NCBI GenBank assembly: GCA_965657825.1
Contig: CBFHQG010000001.1
Coordinates: 1-64,000, forward strand
Source of the DNA: M55B157 sp965657825
GTDB taxonomy: Bacteria; Actinomycetota; Actinomycetes; S36-B12
Reading direction: 5' to 3'
DNA length: 64,000 nt
Part shown: one piece after another, positions 25,997 to 34,438 of the stretch
Numbering within the stretch: the stretch's first letter is position 1
Layout of the letters: each line of letters begins with the position of its first letter
Notes under the pieces: model-generated
Databases searched by the model: none
What the model saw: only the letters and a program-made list of their open reading frames with translations
Told to the model about the DNA's origin: nothing
Program-made: the position numbers and the translations under genes

Positions 25997-26057
25997 TGCC
26001 GAGTGCGCACCTGCGTGCGCATTTCGGCCCGTTTTCGTGCCCGTAGGTGCGCACTCG
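25997..26057. repeat. 61-bp palindromic repeat, copy 2
   Basis: Same orientation as copy 1, one mismatch in the centre (C for T). The 13-bp arms lie at 26000-26012 and 26045-26057. It fills the space between the nuclease stop codon (25994-25996) and the stop codon of the convergent adenosyltransferase (26059-26061), leaving one free base. Confidence 0.9.
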
Positions 26058-26058
26058 G

Positions 26059-26637
26059 CTAATGGGAGTGGCCGCCGCCGGGCTGCCACATCACGTCACC
26101 GCGTTCGGCGTTGGCCGTGCGAGCGAGGATGAACAACAGGTCAGACAGGCGGTTCAGGTAGGTCGCCGTCAGGGGGTTGATGGCATCCCCGTAAGTCTCG
26201 ATCGCCTCCCAGGTCGAGCGCTCCGCACGCCGGGTCACGGTGCGGGCCACGTGAAGGAGGGCGGCTGCCGGAGTTCCACCGGGCAGGATGAACGACCGCA
26301 GTGGCTCGAGCTGCTCGTTATAGGAGTCGCACGCTCCCTCCAGACGATCGATGTAGTCCTCGGTGATGCGCAGGGGAGGGTATTCCGGATCCGCCACGAT
26401 CGGGGTGCACAGGTCGGCGCCCACGTCGAACAGGTCGTTTTGCACCCCGGTCAGCAAGGCGTGCAGGTCACCGTCGAGTTCCCCCACAGCCAGGGCCACT
26501 CCGATGCTGGAGTTGGCCTCGTCGACGTCGGCGTAGGCCGCCAGACGCGCGTCGGTCTTGCGGGTGCGCGACATGTCGCCCAGCGACGTTGACCCGTCGT
26601 CGCCCGTGCGGGTGTAGATCCGGGTGAGGTTGACCAT
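26059..26637 (-). CDS. Cob(I)alamin adenosyltransferase, PduO type
   Basis: A 192-residue enzyme transferring the adenosyl group of ATP to cob(I)alamin, making the coenzyme needed by the mutase encoded 1.7 kb away. Family motifs are the N-terminal IYTRTGDDGSTSLGD phosphate-binding loop, DEANSSIGVA, and the C-terminal R-x-x-x-R-R-AER and LNRLSDLLFILAR helices. ATG 26637 was chosen because TACGCT on the minus strand (26650-26645) ends 7 nt before it and because the family begins here. Confidence 0.93.
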   Translation of the reverse strand: MVNLTRIYTRTGDDGSTSLGDMSRTRKTDARLAAYADVDEANSSIGVALAVGELDGDLHALLTGVQNDLFDVGADLCTPIVADPEYPPLRITEDYIDRLEGACDSYNEQLEPLRSFILPGGTPAAALLHVARTVTRRAERSTWEAIETYGDAINPLTATYLNRLSDLLFILARTANAERGDVMWQPGGGHSH

Positions 26638-26644
26638 GCTGGCC

Positions 26645-26650
26645 AGCGTA
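26645..26650 (-). promoter_or_regulatory. -10 hexamer (TACGCT) for the adenosyltransferase
   Basis: Minus-strand hexamer 7 nt before ATG 26637; predicts a leaderless message. Confidence 0.5.
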
Positions 26651-26680
26651 GGGCAGGGCGGCTGCTCTGGCAGTTCCACC

Positions 26681-26686
26681 TACCAT
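26681..26686 (+). promoter_or_regulatory. -10 hexamer (TACCAT) for murA
   Basis: It overlaps the first in-frame ATG (26685) and ends 7 nt before an in-frame GTG at 26694, which is therefore the likelier start. Confidence 0.45.
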
Positions 26687-26693
26687 GGCGGGT

Positions 26694-27959
26694 GTGGAAG
26701 CACTGCGGATCACCGGTGGGGCTCGTCTCGAGGGAGAGGTCCGCCTGACGGGTGCGAAGAACAGCGTGTTGAAACTCATGGCGGCTGCGCTCCTCGCCGA
26801 GGGGCGCACCATGCTGGCTGAGGTCCCCGACATCCTCGATGTGGAGATCATGGCGGAGTTGCTGCGTCGACTGGGGTGCGAGGTCGAGCACGATCGCGAC
26901 CGCGGCATCGTGGCGATCGATGTGCCCGGGATGCCCGCTCATAGGGCCGACTACGACCTCGTGCGACGGATGCGGGCCTCCATCAGCGTCCTCGGCCCGC
27001 TCCTTGCCCGGTGCGGGGAGGCCGACATCGCGCTACCCGGGGGCGACAACATCGGCTCCCGGGGGCTGGACATGCACGTGGCCGGCCTGGAGCGGATGGG
27101 GGCGTCGGTCCGGGTGGAGCATGGCTTCCTCCACGCGCAGGCCACCCGACTGCACGGGGCGACCATCTGGTTGGACTTCCCCAGCGTGGGGGCCACCGAG
27201 ACACTCCTCATGGCAGCGGTCACTGCCTCGGGGCGAACGGTGATCGACAATGCTGCACGAGAGCCGGAGATCATCGACATCTGCCACCTGCTGTGCGAGA
27301 TGGGCGCCGGTATCGAGGGCATCGGATCCTCGACCCTGGTCATCGAGGGAGTCGAGTCGCTGCAGCCCGTGCACCACGAGACAGTCCCTGATCGCATCGT
27401 TGCCGGTACGTGGGCCGTCGCCGCGGCCATGACCCGCGGTGATCTGACCATCGCCAACGCCCGCCCCGAGCACCTGGAGATCGCCCTGGACAAGCTCCAC
27501 ACGGCCGGGGCGCAGATCGAGGTTCGCGCGGGGGAGTTCCGCGTGCACATGCAGGACCGCCCTCGCGCGGTCGACATCGTCACGTTGCCGTATCCGGGTT
27601 TCCCGACTGATCTGCAGCCGCAGTTCATCGCACTCAATGCCATCGCAGAGGGCGCCTCCCTGGTCACCGAGAACCTGTTCGAGGCGCGATTCCGCTTCGT
27701 GCACGAGCTGGCCCGCCTCGGTGCCGATGTCCAAACTGAAGGGCATCACGCTCTCGTGCGCGGTCGTGCCACGCTCAGCGGTGCACCGGTGGAGGCCACT
27801 GATATCCGCGCTGGGGCCGGCCTTGTCCTCGCCGGTCTCGTGGCGCAGGGCGTCACGACCGTCTACGAGGTGCATCACATCGATCGCGGTTACGCCGGGT
27901 TCGTGGACCGCCTCATCGAACTCGGTGCGCAGGTGGAGCGGGTCACCCTCGACGGGTGA
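26694..27959 (+). CDS. murA: UDP-N-acetylglucosamine 1-carboxyvinyltransferase
   Basis: A 421-residue enzyme of the first committed step of peptidoglycan synthesis, adding enolpyruvate from PEP to UDP-GlcNAc. The N-terminal GAKNSVLKLMAAALL and the GATETLLMAAV and PGFPTDLQPQ segments are typical. The residue normally Cys (Cys115 in E. coli), target of fosfomycin, is Asp here (D118, in LPGGDNIGSRGLD), as in Mycobacterium, which predicts intrinsic fosfomycin resistance. ATG 26685 lies within the putative -10, so GTG 26694 is preferred; both give nearly the same protein. Confidence 0.95.
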   Translation: MEALRITGGARLEGEVRLTGAKNSVLKLMAAALLAEGRTMLAEVPDILDVEIMAELLRRLGCEVEHDRDRGIVAIDVPGMPAHRADYDLVRRMRASISVLGPLLARCGEADIALPGGDNIGSRGLDMHVAGLERMGASVRVEHGFLHAQATRLHGATIWLDFPSVGATETLLMAAVTASGRTVIDNAAREPEIIDICHLLCEMGAGIEGIGSSTLVIEGVESLQPVHHETVPDRIVAGTWAVAAAMTRGDLTIANARPEHLEIALDKLHTAGAQIEVRAGEFRVHMQDRPRAVDIVTLPYPGFPTDLQPQFIALNAIAEGASLVTENLFEARFRFVHELARLGADVQTEGHHALVRGRATLSGAPVEATDIRAGAGLVLAGLVAQGVTTVYEVHHIDRGYAGFVDRLIELGAQVERVTLDG

Positions 27960-28263
27960 TCAGGGCGCGCGCGGCCTTTTCATCCTGCGGCCACACCATC
28001 ACCCGGGGGCCGTCGACGGTCTGGGCGAGGGTGGCCTTGATCTGGGCATCCTCGAGGTTGCGTCGCAGGATCTCGCCTTCGATATAGGTCGCGGGCGAGG
28101 CCACGGGGATGAGCAGGCCGTATTCCTGCGGGGTGCCCGGCCGCGCCGGTGCGGCGACGACCGACCCGCCTCGGGAGAAGGCCCAGCGTAGGAGCAGGAC
28201 CAGGATGCCGAGTCCGGCGAACGCGATCAGCGGCCCCACGATGTAGGAGTAGGAGTTGCCCAC
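27943..28263 (-). CDS. Single-helix membrane protein with DUF2007-like C-terminal domain
   Basis: About 106 residues: one N-terminal membrane helix (IVGPLIAFAGLGILVLLLRWAF), then a small domain (LLIPVASPATYIEGEILRRNLEDAQIKATLAQTVDGPRVMVWPQDEKAARALI) with the layout of DUF2007, a presumed signal-transducing fold. GTG 28263 is my choice; an ATG at 28281 is possible. It overlaps the murA 3' end by 17 nt, convergent. Function is unknown. Confidence 0.6.
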   Translation of the reverse strand: MGNSYSYIVGPLIAFAGLGILVLLLRWAFSRGGSVVAAPARPGTPQEYGLLIPVASPATYIEGEILRRNLEDAQIKATLAQTVDGPRVMVWPQDEKAARALITRRG

Positions 28264-28308
28264 CGGCCTATGGTGGAGCATCCGGTGGGAGTGCGCCACC
28301 GGCGTCGG

Positions 28309-28314
28309 TACCCT
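28309..28314 (+). promoter_or_regulatory. -10 hexamer (TACCCT) for ecm
   Basis: Ends 6 nt before ATG 28321; predicts a leaderless message whose first bases carry the palindrome shared with ccrA. Confidence 0.5.
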
Positions 28315-28320
28315 GTGGTG

Positions 28321-30336
28321 ATGACGCGCGTGAACGATCGTTCCGATGGGGACCGGCCTGCGAAGGATCGGCCCTGGCTGATGCGCACGTACGCGGGTCA
28401 TTCGACCCCGGCCAAGTCCAATGAGCTGTATCGGCGAAACCTGAGCAAGGGACAGACGGGTCTATCGGTCGCCTTCGATCTGCCGACCCAGACCGGGTAC
28501 GACCCGGATGACCCGATGGCGGCAGGGGAGGTCGGCAAAGTCGGCGTGCCCATCGCCCACCTTGGAGACATGCGCACGTTGTTCGACGACATCCCGCTTG
28601 GCGAGATGAATACCTCGATGACGATCAATGCGACTGCGATGTGGCTGCTGGCTTTGTACTCCGCGGTCGCCGAGGAGCAGGGCGCGGATGTCTCGGCGCT
28701 ACAGGGGACGACCCAGAACGACATCGTCAAGGAGTACCTGTCTCGGGGCACCTATGTCTTCCCACCCGGACCGTCCCTGCGCTTGATCTCGGACATGATC
28801 GCCTACACGGTCGTGAACATGCCGTCCTGGAACCCCATCAATATCTGCAGTTATCACCTCCAGGAAGCGGGTGCGACCCCCGTTCAGGAGATCGCGTACT
28901 CGATGTGCACCGCTATCGCGGTCCTCGATGCGGTGCGAGATTCCGGTCAGGTGCCCCCCGAACGGTTCGGTGAGGTCGTCGCCCGCATGTCGTTCTTCGT
29001 CAACGCCGGCGTCCGCTTCATCGAGGAAATGTGCAAGATGCGGGCGTTCGTGCAGATCTGGGATGACATCACGCGTGAGCGGTACGGCGTCGACGATGCC
29101 AAGCAGCGAAGGTTCCGTTACGGAGTGCAGGTCAACTCCCTGGGGCTTGCTGAAGCGCAGCCGGAGAACAATGTCCAACGCATCGTGCTGGAGATGCTCG
29201 CGGTGACCCTGTCGAAGGATGCCCGTGCGCGCGCAGTGCAGTTGCCGGCGTGGAACGAGGCCCTGGGACTGCCGAGGCCGTGGGATCAGCAGTGGTCGCT
29301 TCGCATCCAGCAGGTGCTCGCCTACGAGACCGATCTGCTGGAGTACGAGGACATCTTCGAGGGGTCCCAGGTCATCGAAGCGAAGGTCAACCAGATCGTG
29401 GGGGAGGCCAGGGCCGAGATCGATCGTGTCCTGTCCATGGGGGGTGCGGTAGCGGCAGTGGAAAGTGGCTACATGAAGGGCCAACTTGTCGCATCGCACG
29501 CTCAGCGCCGTGCCCGCATCGAGTCTGGCGATGATGTGATCGTGGGGGTGAATGCCTTCACCACCACCGAGTCCAACCCTCTCCTCACCGACCTCGACAC
29601 CGCGATCCAGGTGGTCGATCCGGCGGTGCAGGCCGAGGCGATCGCCTCGCTCGACGCGTGGCGAGCCACGCGGGATGATGCGGCCGTCGCCGATGCGCTG
29701 GCCAGGCTGAGAGCAGTGGCGGTGACGCAGGACAACCTCGTGCCGGTCACGATGGAGTGCGCTCGAGCCGGGGTCACCACCGGTGAGTGGGCCGGGGTCC
29801 TGCGCGAGGTCTTCGGTGAGTACCGCGCGCCCACAGGGGTTTCGAATGCGGTCGGGACCACCGAGCCGGGCGAGTCCCTGGCACAGGTGCGCAGGCGAGT
29901 CCAGGAAACAGCCGACGAGCTAGGAGCTCGCCTGCGGTTCCTGGTCGGCAAGCCTGGCCTCGACGGGCATTCCAACGGGGCGGAGCAGATCGCTGTGCGA
30001 GCCCGCGATGCCGGCTTCGAGGTGGTCTACCAGGGCATCCGGCTCACCCCGGCCCAGATCACCGCGGCCGCCGTCGAAGAGGACGTCGACGTCGTGGGTC
30101 TGTCGATCCTGTCCGGCTCCCATCGGGAGCTCGTTCCGCAGGTCGTCCGTGGACTGCGGGAGGCGGGCATGGAGGACACCGTGGTCGTCGTCGGCGGGAT
30201 CATCCCCGAGGCCGATGCCACCGAACTCATCCAGTCGGGTGTGGCGGCGGTGTTCACCCCGAAGGATTACGACGCCACCGCGATCATGGGGCGGATCGTC
30301 GATGAAGTACGCGCGGCGAAGGGCCTGGCGATCTGA
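28321..30336 (+). CDS. ecm: Ethylmalonyl-CoA mutase (MeaA/Ecm)
   Basis: A 671-residue single-chain acyl-CoA mutase using adenosylcobalamin. The N-terminal catalytic part (PWLMRTYAGHSTPAKSNELYRRNLSKGQTGLSV in segments, NTSMTINATAMWLLALY) and the C-terminal B12 domain (about 540-670) are fused, as in Ecm. The B12-binding motif reads LDGHSNGAEQ with axial His H550, the form I associate with Ecm and not with methylmalonyl-CoA mutase. It would convert (2R)-ethylmalonyl-CoA to methylsuccinyl-CoA. ATG 28321 fits the family start and the TACCCT hexamer. The nearby adenosyltransferase, MeaB, epimerase and Ccr support the pathway. Confidence 0.9.
   Translation: MTRVNDRSDGDRPAKDRPWLMRTYAGHSTPAKSNELYRRNLSKGQTGLSVAFDLPTQTGYDPDDPMAAGEVGKVGVPIAHLGDMRTLFDDIPLGEMNTSMTINATAMWLLALYSAVAEEQGADVSALQGTTQNDIVKEYLSRGTYVFPPGPSLRLISDMIAYTVVNMPSWNPINICSYHLQEAGATPVQEIAYSMCTAIAVLDAVRDSGQVPPERFGEVVARMSFFVNAGVRFIEEMCKMRAFVQIWDDITRERYGVDDAKQRRFRYGVQVNSLGLAEAQPENNVQRIVLEMLAVTLSKDARARAVQLPAWNEALGLPRPWDQQWSLRIQQVLAYETDLLEYEDIFEGSQVIEAKVNQIVGEARAEIDRVLSMGGAVAAVESGYMKGQLVASHAQRRARIESGDDVIVGVNAFTTTESNPLLTDLDTAIQVVDPAVQAEAIASLDAWRATRDDAAVADALARLRAVAVTQDNLVPVTMECARAGVTTGEWAGVLREVFGEYRAPTGVSNAVGTTEPGESLAQVRRRVQETADELGARLRFLVGKPGLDGHSNGAEQIAVRARDAGFEVVYQGIRLTPAQITAAAVEEDVDVVGLSILSGSHRELVPQVVRGLREAGMEDTVVVVGGIIPEADATELIQSGVAAVFTPKDYDATAIMGRIVDEVRAAKGLAI
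28330..28343 (+). promoter_or_regulatory. Palindromic operator-like site in the start of ecm
   Basis: GTGAACGATCGTTC, identical to 14 of the 16 bases of the perfect palindrome in the ccrA promoter, with the full 12-bp core dyad at 28332-28343. It lies about 10 to 23 bases downstream of the predicted transcription start, within codons 4-8, a position where a bound repressor would block transcription. Confidence 0.6.
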
Positions 30337-30350
30337 TCGACCCGGATCGT

Positions 30351-30356
30351 TAGGCT
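30351..30356 (+). promoter_or_regulatory. -10 hexamer (TAGGCT) for nucS
   Basis: Ends 7 nt before GTG 30364; predicts leaderless nucS. Confidence 0.5.
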
Positions 30357-30363
30357 CTGGCGA

Positions 30364-31035
30364 GTGCGGATCGTCGTCACCCGTTGCGTGGTGGATTACT
30401 CCGGTCGACTCACCGCTCATCTTCCCGAAGCCGTCCGCGTGATCATGGTCAAAGCCGATGGCTCGGTGCTCGTCCACGCTGATGGCGGTTCGTACAAGCC
30501 CTTGAACTGGATGAGTCCTCCCTGCACGCTGATCGAGGAGCCTGGTGAGGCAGGGCTCGTCTGGCGGGTGGTCAACAAGGCGGGGGAGACCCTGGTGATC
30601 ACCCTGCGTGAGATCGTGCACGACAGTGAACACGAACTCGGAGTCGATCCCGGGCTGGTCAAGGATGGGGTCGAGGCGCACCTGCAGGCCCTGCTCGCCG
30701 ACCAGATCCAGACACTGGGCCCTGGGTGGACGCTGATTCGACGCGAGTTTCCCACGGCTATCGGACCGGTGGACATCATGTGCCGCGACGCACAGGGGCA
30801 GGCGGTGGCGGTGGAGATCAAGCGGCGCGGCGAGATCGACGGGGTGGAGCAGCTCACCCGGTATCTGGAACTGCTGAACCGTGACCCGGTCCTCGCGCCC
30901 GTACGCGGTGTGTTCGCCGCACAGGAGATCAAGCCGCAGGCTCGCACGCTCGCTGCCGATCGCGGGATCGATTGCGTCGTGCTGGATTACGATGCGATGC
31001 GCGGGGTGGATGACCCTGACTCGCGACTGTTCTGA
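30364..31035 (+). CDS. nucS: Endonuclease NucS (mismatch-specific, EndoMS)
   Basis: A 223-residue nuclease of non-canonical mismatch repair, which in actinobacteria replaces MutS/MutL. An N-terminal DNA-binding beta domain (about 1-95) contains the conserved GSYKPLNWMSPP. The C-terminal RecB-like nuclease domain has the catalytic residues D137 (GPVDIMCRD), E151 and K153 (VEIKRRG). The chain ends in DSRLF, like the C-terminal tails thought to bind the beta clamp. The GTG start is leaderless by promoter spacing. Confidence 0.95.
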   Translation: MRIVVTRCVVDYSGRLTAHLPEAVRVIMVKADGSVLVHADGGSYKPLNWMSPPCTLIEEPGEAGLVWRVVNKAGETLVITLREIVHDSEHELGVDPGLVKDGVEAHLQALLADQIQTLGPGWTLIRREFPTAIGPVDIMCRDAQGQAVAVEIKRRGEIDGVEQLTRYLELLNRDPVLAPVRGVFAAQEIKPQARTLAADRGIDCVVLDYDAMRGVDDPDSRLF

Positions 31036-31045
31036 GCGGCTGGTG

Positions 31046-32545
31046 CTAGCCGCGCCACCCGCCGTGGCGGGCGCGCAGCGCTGACAGCACAAGTCGTCCA
31101 GCCCACGTCGGGCGCTCGAATGAGGTCAGTGAGATCGGGAGCGCGAAACGCTGGCGGACGATCGAGTGGGGGATGGTGAAGGCACGCAGGCCATCCGCAC
31201 CGTGGATGCGGCCGATTCCCGACTCGCCGACCCCACCCCAGGGCAGGCCGGGAACACCGGCGTACATCACCCAGGAGTTGATGCTGACCATGCCGACACG
31301 CAACCGTCGAGCGGCCGATTCCACCCTCGGGATCGTGCGTCCGAAGATCGACGCGGCCAGGCCGTAGCCGGAGGCGTTGGCGCGGTCGACGCCTTCTTCG
31401 AGATCGCGCACAGCGTTGATCGCCACCGTGGGACCGAAGGTCTCCTCGGTCATCGCGGGGGACTCCTCCGCGACATCGATCAGGATGATCGGTTCGACGG
31501 TTCGCTCGCCGATGGATTCCACGCCACCGAGGGCGAGGGTCGCCCCGCGGTCGACCGCGTCGGTGACATGGCGACGGATCGTCTCGCTGGCCTGGGGGAG
31601 AGTCATGGGCCCGTAGGCGGCTTCACCGTGAGTACCAGGGCGCAACCGATCGGCCCGTTTCGCCACCGCCGCGACGAGATCGGCGTGGATGTCGCGGTGC
31701 GCGTAGACCCGCTCGACCCCGACGCAGGTCTGCCCCGCGTTGGAGAACGCACCGTAGGCGATGGCATCGGCGGCCGCATCGAGATCAGCATCGGCATCGA
31801 CGAGAACGGCATCCTTGCCCCCGCACTCCAGCACCACGGGGGTGAGCGTGGGTGCGCACGCGGCCAGGATGCGCCGCCCGGTGGCCGAGGACCCGGTGAA
31901 CGACACCAGGTCGACACCCCCGGTGGCGAGAGCGGCACCCACGTTGCCGGCACCGACGACGACCTGGACGAGTGGGTGCTCCGGGCACGAGGAGTTCAGC
32001 GCCCGAGCCAGCCAGTCACCGACGGCCGTGGCGTACTCGGAGGGCTTGAAGACCACGGCATTGCCCGCGGCCAATGCATAGGCGATGGATCCAATCGGGG
32101 TGAAGACCGGGTAGTTCCATGGTCCGATCACGCCGACGACACCGACCGGCTCATAGGACAGGCTCGCACGTTGATTGATCGTGAGAAGCCCGCTGGGCAC
32201 CCGGTGTGATGCGAGTACGCGCTCGGCCCGGGTTGCTGCCCAGTGCAGGTGCTCCAGGCTCAAGGCGAGTTCCAGGCGCGCATCGTCGCGGGGCTTGCCC
32301 ATCTCGCGGTGCACCAGATCGACGAGGTCCTCGGCGTTGTGCGCCAGGTAGCGCTTGGCTGCGAGGAGCCTGCGCCGACGCTCGGCCCAGCCCAGATCAG
32401 CCCACCAGCGGGCGGCTAATCGTGCGCGGTCGATGGTCTCGTGCACCTCCTCCTCGGAGGTGATGGCGAAACTGCCGATGAGTTCGCCGCTGAGCGGCGC
32501 GCGAGAGTGAAGCCACGTGGTGTCGTTGGGAGCCGGTGCACTCAT
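31046..32545 (-). CDS. NAD(P)-dependent aldehyde dehydrogenase, succinate-semialdehyde dehydrogenase-like
   Basis: A 499-residue aldehyde dehydrogenase. The catalytic cysteine is C274 in SNAGQTCVGVER and the general base is E240 in LECGGKD; the NAD segments GPWNYP, VFKPSE and SFTGSSATGRRI are intact. The best guess is the actinobacterial succinate-semialdehyde dehydrogenase group, but the substrate cannot be read from sequence. The gene runs opposite to its neighbours. The ATG at 32545 has TAGCGT 6 nt upstream on the minus strand. Confidence 0.88.
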   Translation of the reverse strand: MSAPAPNDTTWLHSRAPLSGELIGSFAITSEEEVHETIDRARLAARWWADLGWAERRRRLLAAKRYLAHNAEDLVDLVHREMGKPRDDARLELALSLEHLHWAATRAERVLASHRVPSGLLTINQRASLSYEPVGVVGVIGPWNYPVFTPIGSIAYALAAGNAVVFKPSEYATAVGDWLARALNSSCPEHPLVQVVVGAGNVGAALATGGVDLVSFTGSSATGRRILAACAPTLTPVVLECGGKDAVLVDADADLDAAADAIAYGAFSNAGQTCVGVERVYAHRDIHADLVAAVAKRADRLRPGTHGEAAYGPMTLPQASETIRRHVTDAVDRGATLALGGVESIGERTVEPIILIDVAEESPAMTEETFGPTVAINAVRDLEEGVDRANASGYGLAASIFGRTIPRVESAARRLRVGMVSINSWVMYAGVPGLPWGGVGESGIGRIHGADGLRAFTIPHSIVRQRFALPISLTSFERPTWAGRLVLSALRARHGGWRG

Positions 32546-32551
32546 AGGGCG

Positions 32552-32557
32552 ACGCTA
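32552..32557 (-). promoter_or_regulatory. -10 hexamer (TAGCGT) for the aldehyde dehydrogenase
   Basis: Minus-strand hexamer 6 nt before ATG 32545; predicts a leaderless message. Confidence 0.5.
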
Positions 32558-32634
32558 CTCCGGTTCGGAGCGGTCGGCACAGGCATGGGAGACTAACGCC
32601 TCGAAACCAGGGCGTAGAGAGCGAGGAATCGGGC

Positions 32635-34413
32635 ATGAGCGGTGGATCCGTCACCACAGTGGGGGTCGTCGGATTGGGCACCATGGGGGCCGGCATCGCG
32701 GAGGTATTCGCCCGTCACGGATTCAAGGTCATCGCCGTCGAACGACATGATGCTGACCTCGACCGAGGCCGTGACACGATCGCGGGCTCCACACAGCGGG
32801 CGGTCGACCGAGGCAAGCTCGACGAGGCCGATCGTCGGTCTCTTCTCGAGCGCATCTCCTTCGGAACCGACCGACAGGCCTTGGCGGCAGCGGATCTGGT
32901 CATCGAGGCGATCCCGGAGCAGTTGGAATTGAAGCGCGAGCTGTTCGCCGAACTCGACCGGATCACTCCCGAGCACACGATCCTCGCGTCCAACACCTCC
33001 TCACTGTCGGTGACGGAGATCTCTGTTGCGACCGGTAGGCCTGACCGGGTCGTGGGGATGCACTTCTTCAATCCGGCGCCCGTCCAGGGGTTCGTCGAGA
33101 TCGTGCGGACGGTCGTGTCGTCACCCGAGGTCGTCGCCACCGTCGATGATGTCGCCCGACGCCTCGGGAAGGAGCCGGTGGTCGTCGGTGATCGTGCCGG
33201 GTTCATCGCCAACGCTCTGCTGTTCGGCTATCTCAACCACGCGGTAGCCCTCTACGACTCGCGCTATGCCACCCGCGAGGACATCGATACCGCCATGCGT
33301 CTGGGCTGCGGATATCCCATGGGGCCGCTGGCCCTGCTGGACCTCATCGGCCTGGACACCGCGTACGAAATCCTCGACACGATGTACAAGCAGGGTCGGG
33401 ATCGACTCCATGCGCCGCACCCCCTGCTCAAGCAGATGGTCACCGCGGGCCTGCGGGGCCGCAAGACCGGTCGGGGCTTCTACACCTACGCCGAACCGAA
33501 CTCCCCGAAGGTGATCGAGGATGCGGAGAGTCACGCGGCAGCGCGCGACTTCGGCAAGGCGCGTCATGTTGAGAGTGTCGGTGTCGTCGGCTCGGGCACG
33601 ATGGCCTGCGGGATCGCGGAGGTGTTCGCCAAGGCCGGATTCGCCACGACGATCGTCGCGAGGTCCCCGGAGAAAGCCGAGTCTGCCCGGGCTGCGATCG
33701 CGAAGTCCCTGGAGAAGGCCGTCCAGCGCGGCAAACTCGAGGGTGGCGAACGAGATGCGGCGCTGGCCCGCCTGACGCCGAGTTCCTCCCTCGATGATCT
33801 GTCCAATGTCGATCTGGTACTGGAGGCGATCGCTGAGAAGCTCGACGTCAAGGTCGCGCTGTTCGAGAACCTCGATGAGATTTGCCGACCCGGCGCGATC
33901 CTGGCGACGACGACCTCCAGTCTCCCGGTCGTGGAGATGGCGGTCGCGACATCCCGCCCCGGGGACGTCGTGGGTCTGCACTTCTTCAACCCCGCGCCGC
34001 TGATGGGGTTGGTCGAAGTCGTGCGCACGGTCTCCACGGCCGACGAGGTCACGGCCACCGCGCTCGACGTCGTCGAGCGGATCGGCAAGCAGGCTGTGGT
34101 GTGCGGGGACCGTGCAGGCTTCATCGTCAATGCCCTGCTCTTCCCCTACCTCAACGATGCGGTGCGCATGCTGGAGGCCAACTACTCGGGAACCGACGAG
34201 ATCGACCTGGCCATGAAGAAGGGCTGCGGCCTGCCGATGGGACCCTTCGAGTTACTCGATGTGGTCGGTCTGGACGTGTCGTTGACCATCCAGCAGGTCC
34301 TCTATCGGGAGTTCCGTGAGCCGGGCTTCGCGCCTGCTCCTCGGCTGGAGCATCTGGTCACAGCCGGTTACCTCGGTCGCAAGAGCGGGCGGGGTTTTCG
34401 CACCTACGCCTGA
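32635..34413 (+). CDS. 3-hydroxyacyl-CoA (3-hydroxybutyryl-CoA) dehydrogenase, tandem-duplicated
   Basis: A 592-residue protein made of two complete copies of the roughly 285-residue hydroxybutyryl-CoA dehydrogenase. Copy 1 (about 5-288) has GLGTMGAGIAEVFARHGF and MHFFNPAPVQGFVEIV; copy 2 (about 312-592) has GSGTMACGIAEVFAKAGF and LHFFNPAPLMGLVEVV. Both keep the catalytic His, both end in an R-K-(T/S)-GRGF-x-TYA motif, and neither looks decayed. No hydratase domain is attached. It would interconvert acetoacetyl-CoA and 3-hydroxybutyryl-CoA between the thiolase and crotonase of the ethylmalonyl-CoA route. Similar double proteins occur, as I recall, beside Streptomyces ccr/meaA. Confidence 0.88.
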   Translation: MSGGSVTTVGVVGLGTMGAGIAEVFARHGFKVIAVERHDADLDRGRDTIAGSTQRAVDRGKLDEADRRSLLERISFGTDRQALAAADLVIEAIPEQLELKRELFAELDRITPEHTILASNTSSLSVTEISVATGRPDRVVGMHFFNPAPVQGFVEIVRTVVSSPEVVATVDDVARRLGKEPVVVGDRAGFIANALLFGYLNHAVALYDSRYATREDIDTAMRLGCGYPMGPLALLDLIGLDTAYEILDTMYKQGRDRLHAPHPLLKQMVTAGLRGRKTGRGFYTYAEPNSPKVIEDAESHAAARDFGKARHVESVGVVGSGTMACGIAEVFAKAGFATTIVARSPEKAESARAAIAKSLEKAVQRGKLEGGERDAALARLTPSSSLDDLSNVDLVLEAIAEKLDVKVALFENLDEICRPGAILATTTSSLPVVEMAVATSRPGDVVGLHFFNPAPLMGLVEVVRTVSTADEVTATALDVVERIGKQAVVCGDRAGFIVNALLFPYLNDAVRMLEANYSGTDEIDLAMKKGCGLPMGPFELLDVVGLDVSLTIQQVLYREFREPGFAPAPRLEHLVTAGYLGRKSGRGFRTYA

Positions 34414-34438
34414 TCGAGGTCGCGAGGGAGGGGGCACC

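Noticed and set aside
25028..26057. Insertion sequence with transposase
   Set aside because: The enclosed protein has a DUF559/Vsr-like nuclease fold and no transposase motif; the flanking repeats are direct palindromes and no short target-site duplication is visible.
28321..30336. Methylmalonyl-CoA mutase
   Set aside because: A single chain of 671 residues with the DGHSNGAEQ B12 motif and Ccr in the neighbourhood fit ethylmalonyl-CoA mutase better.
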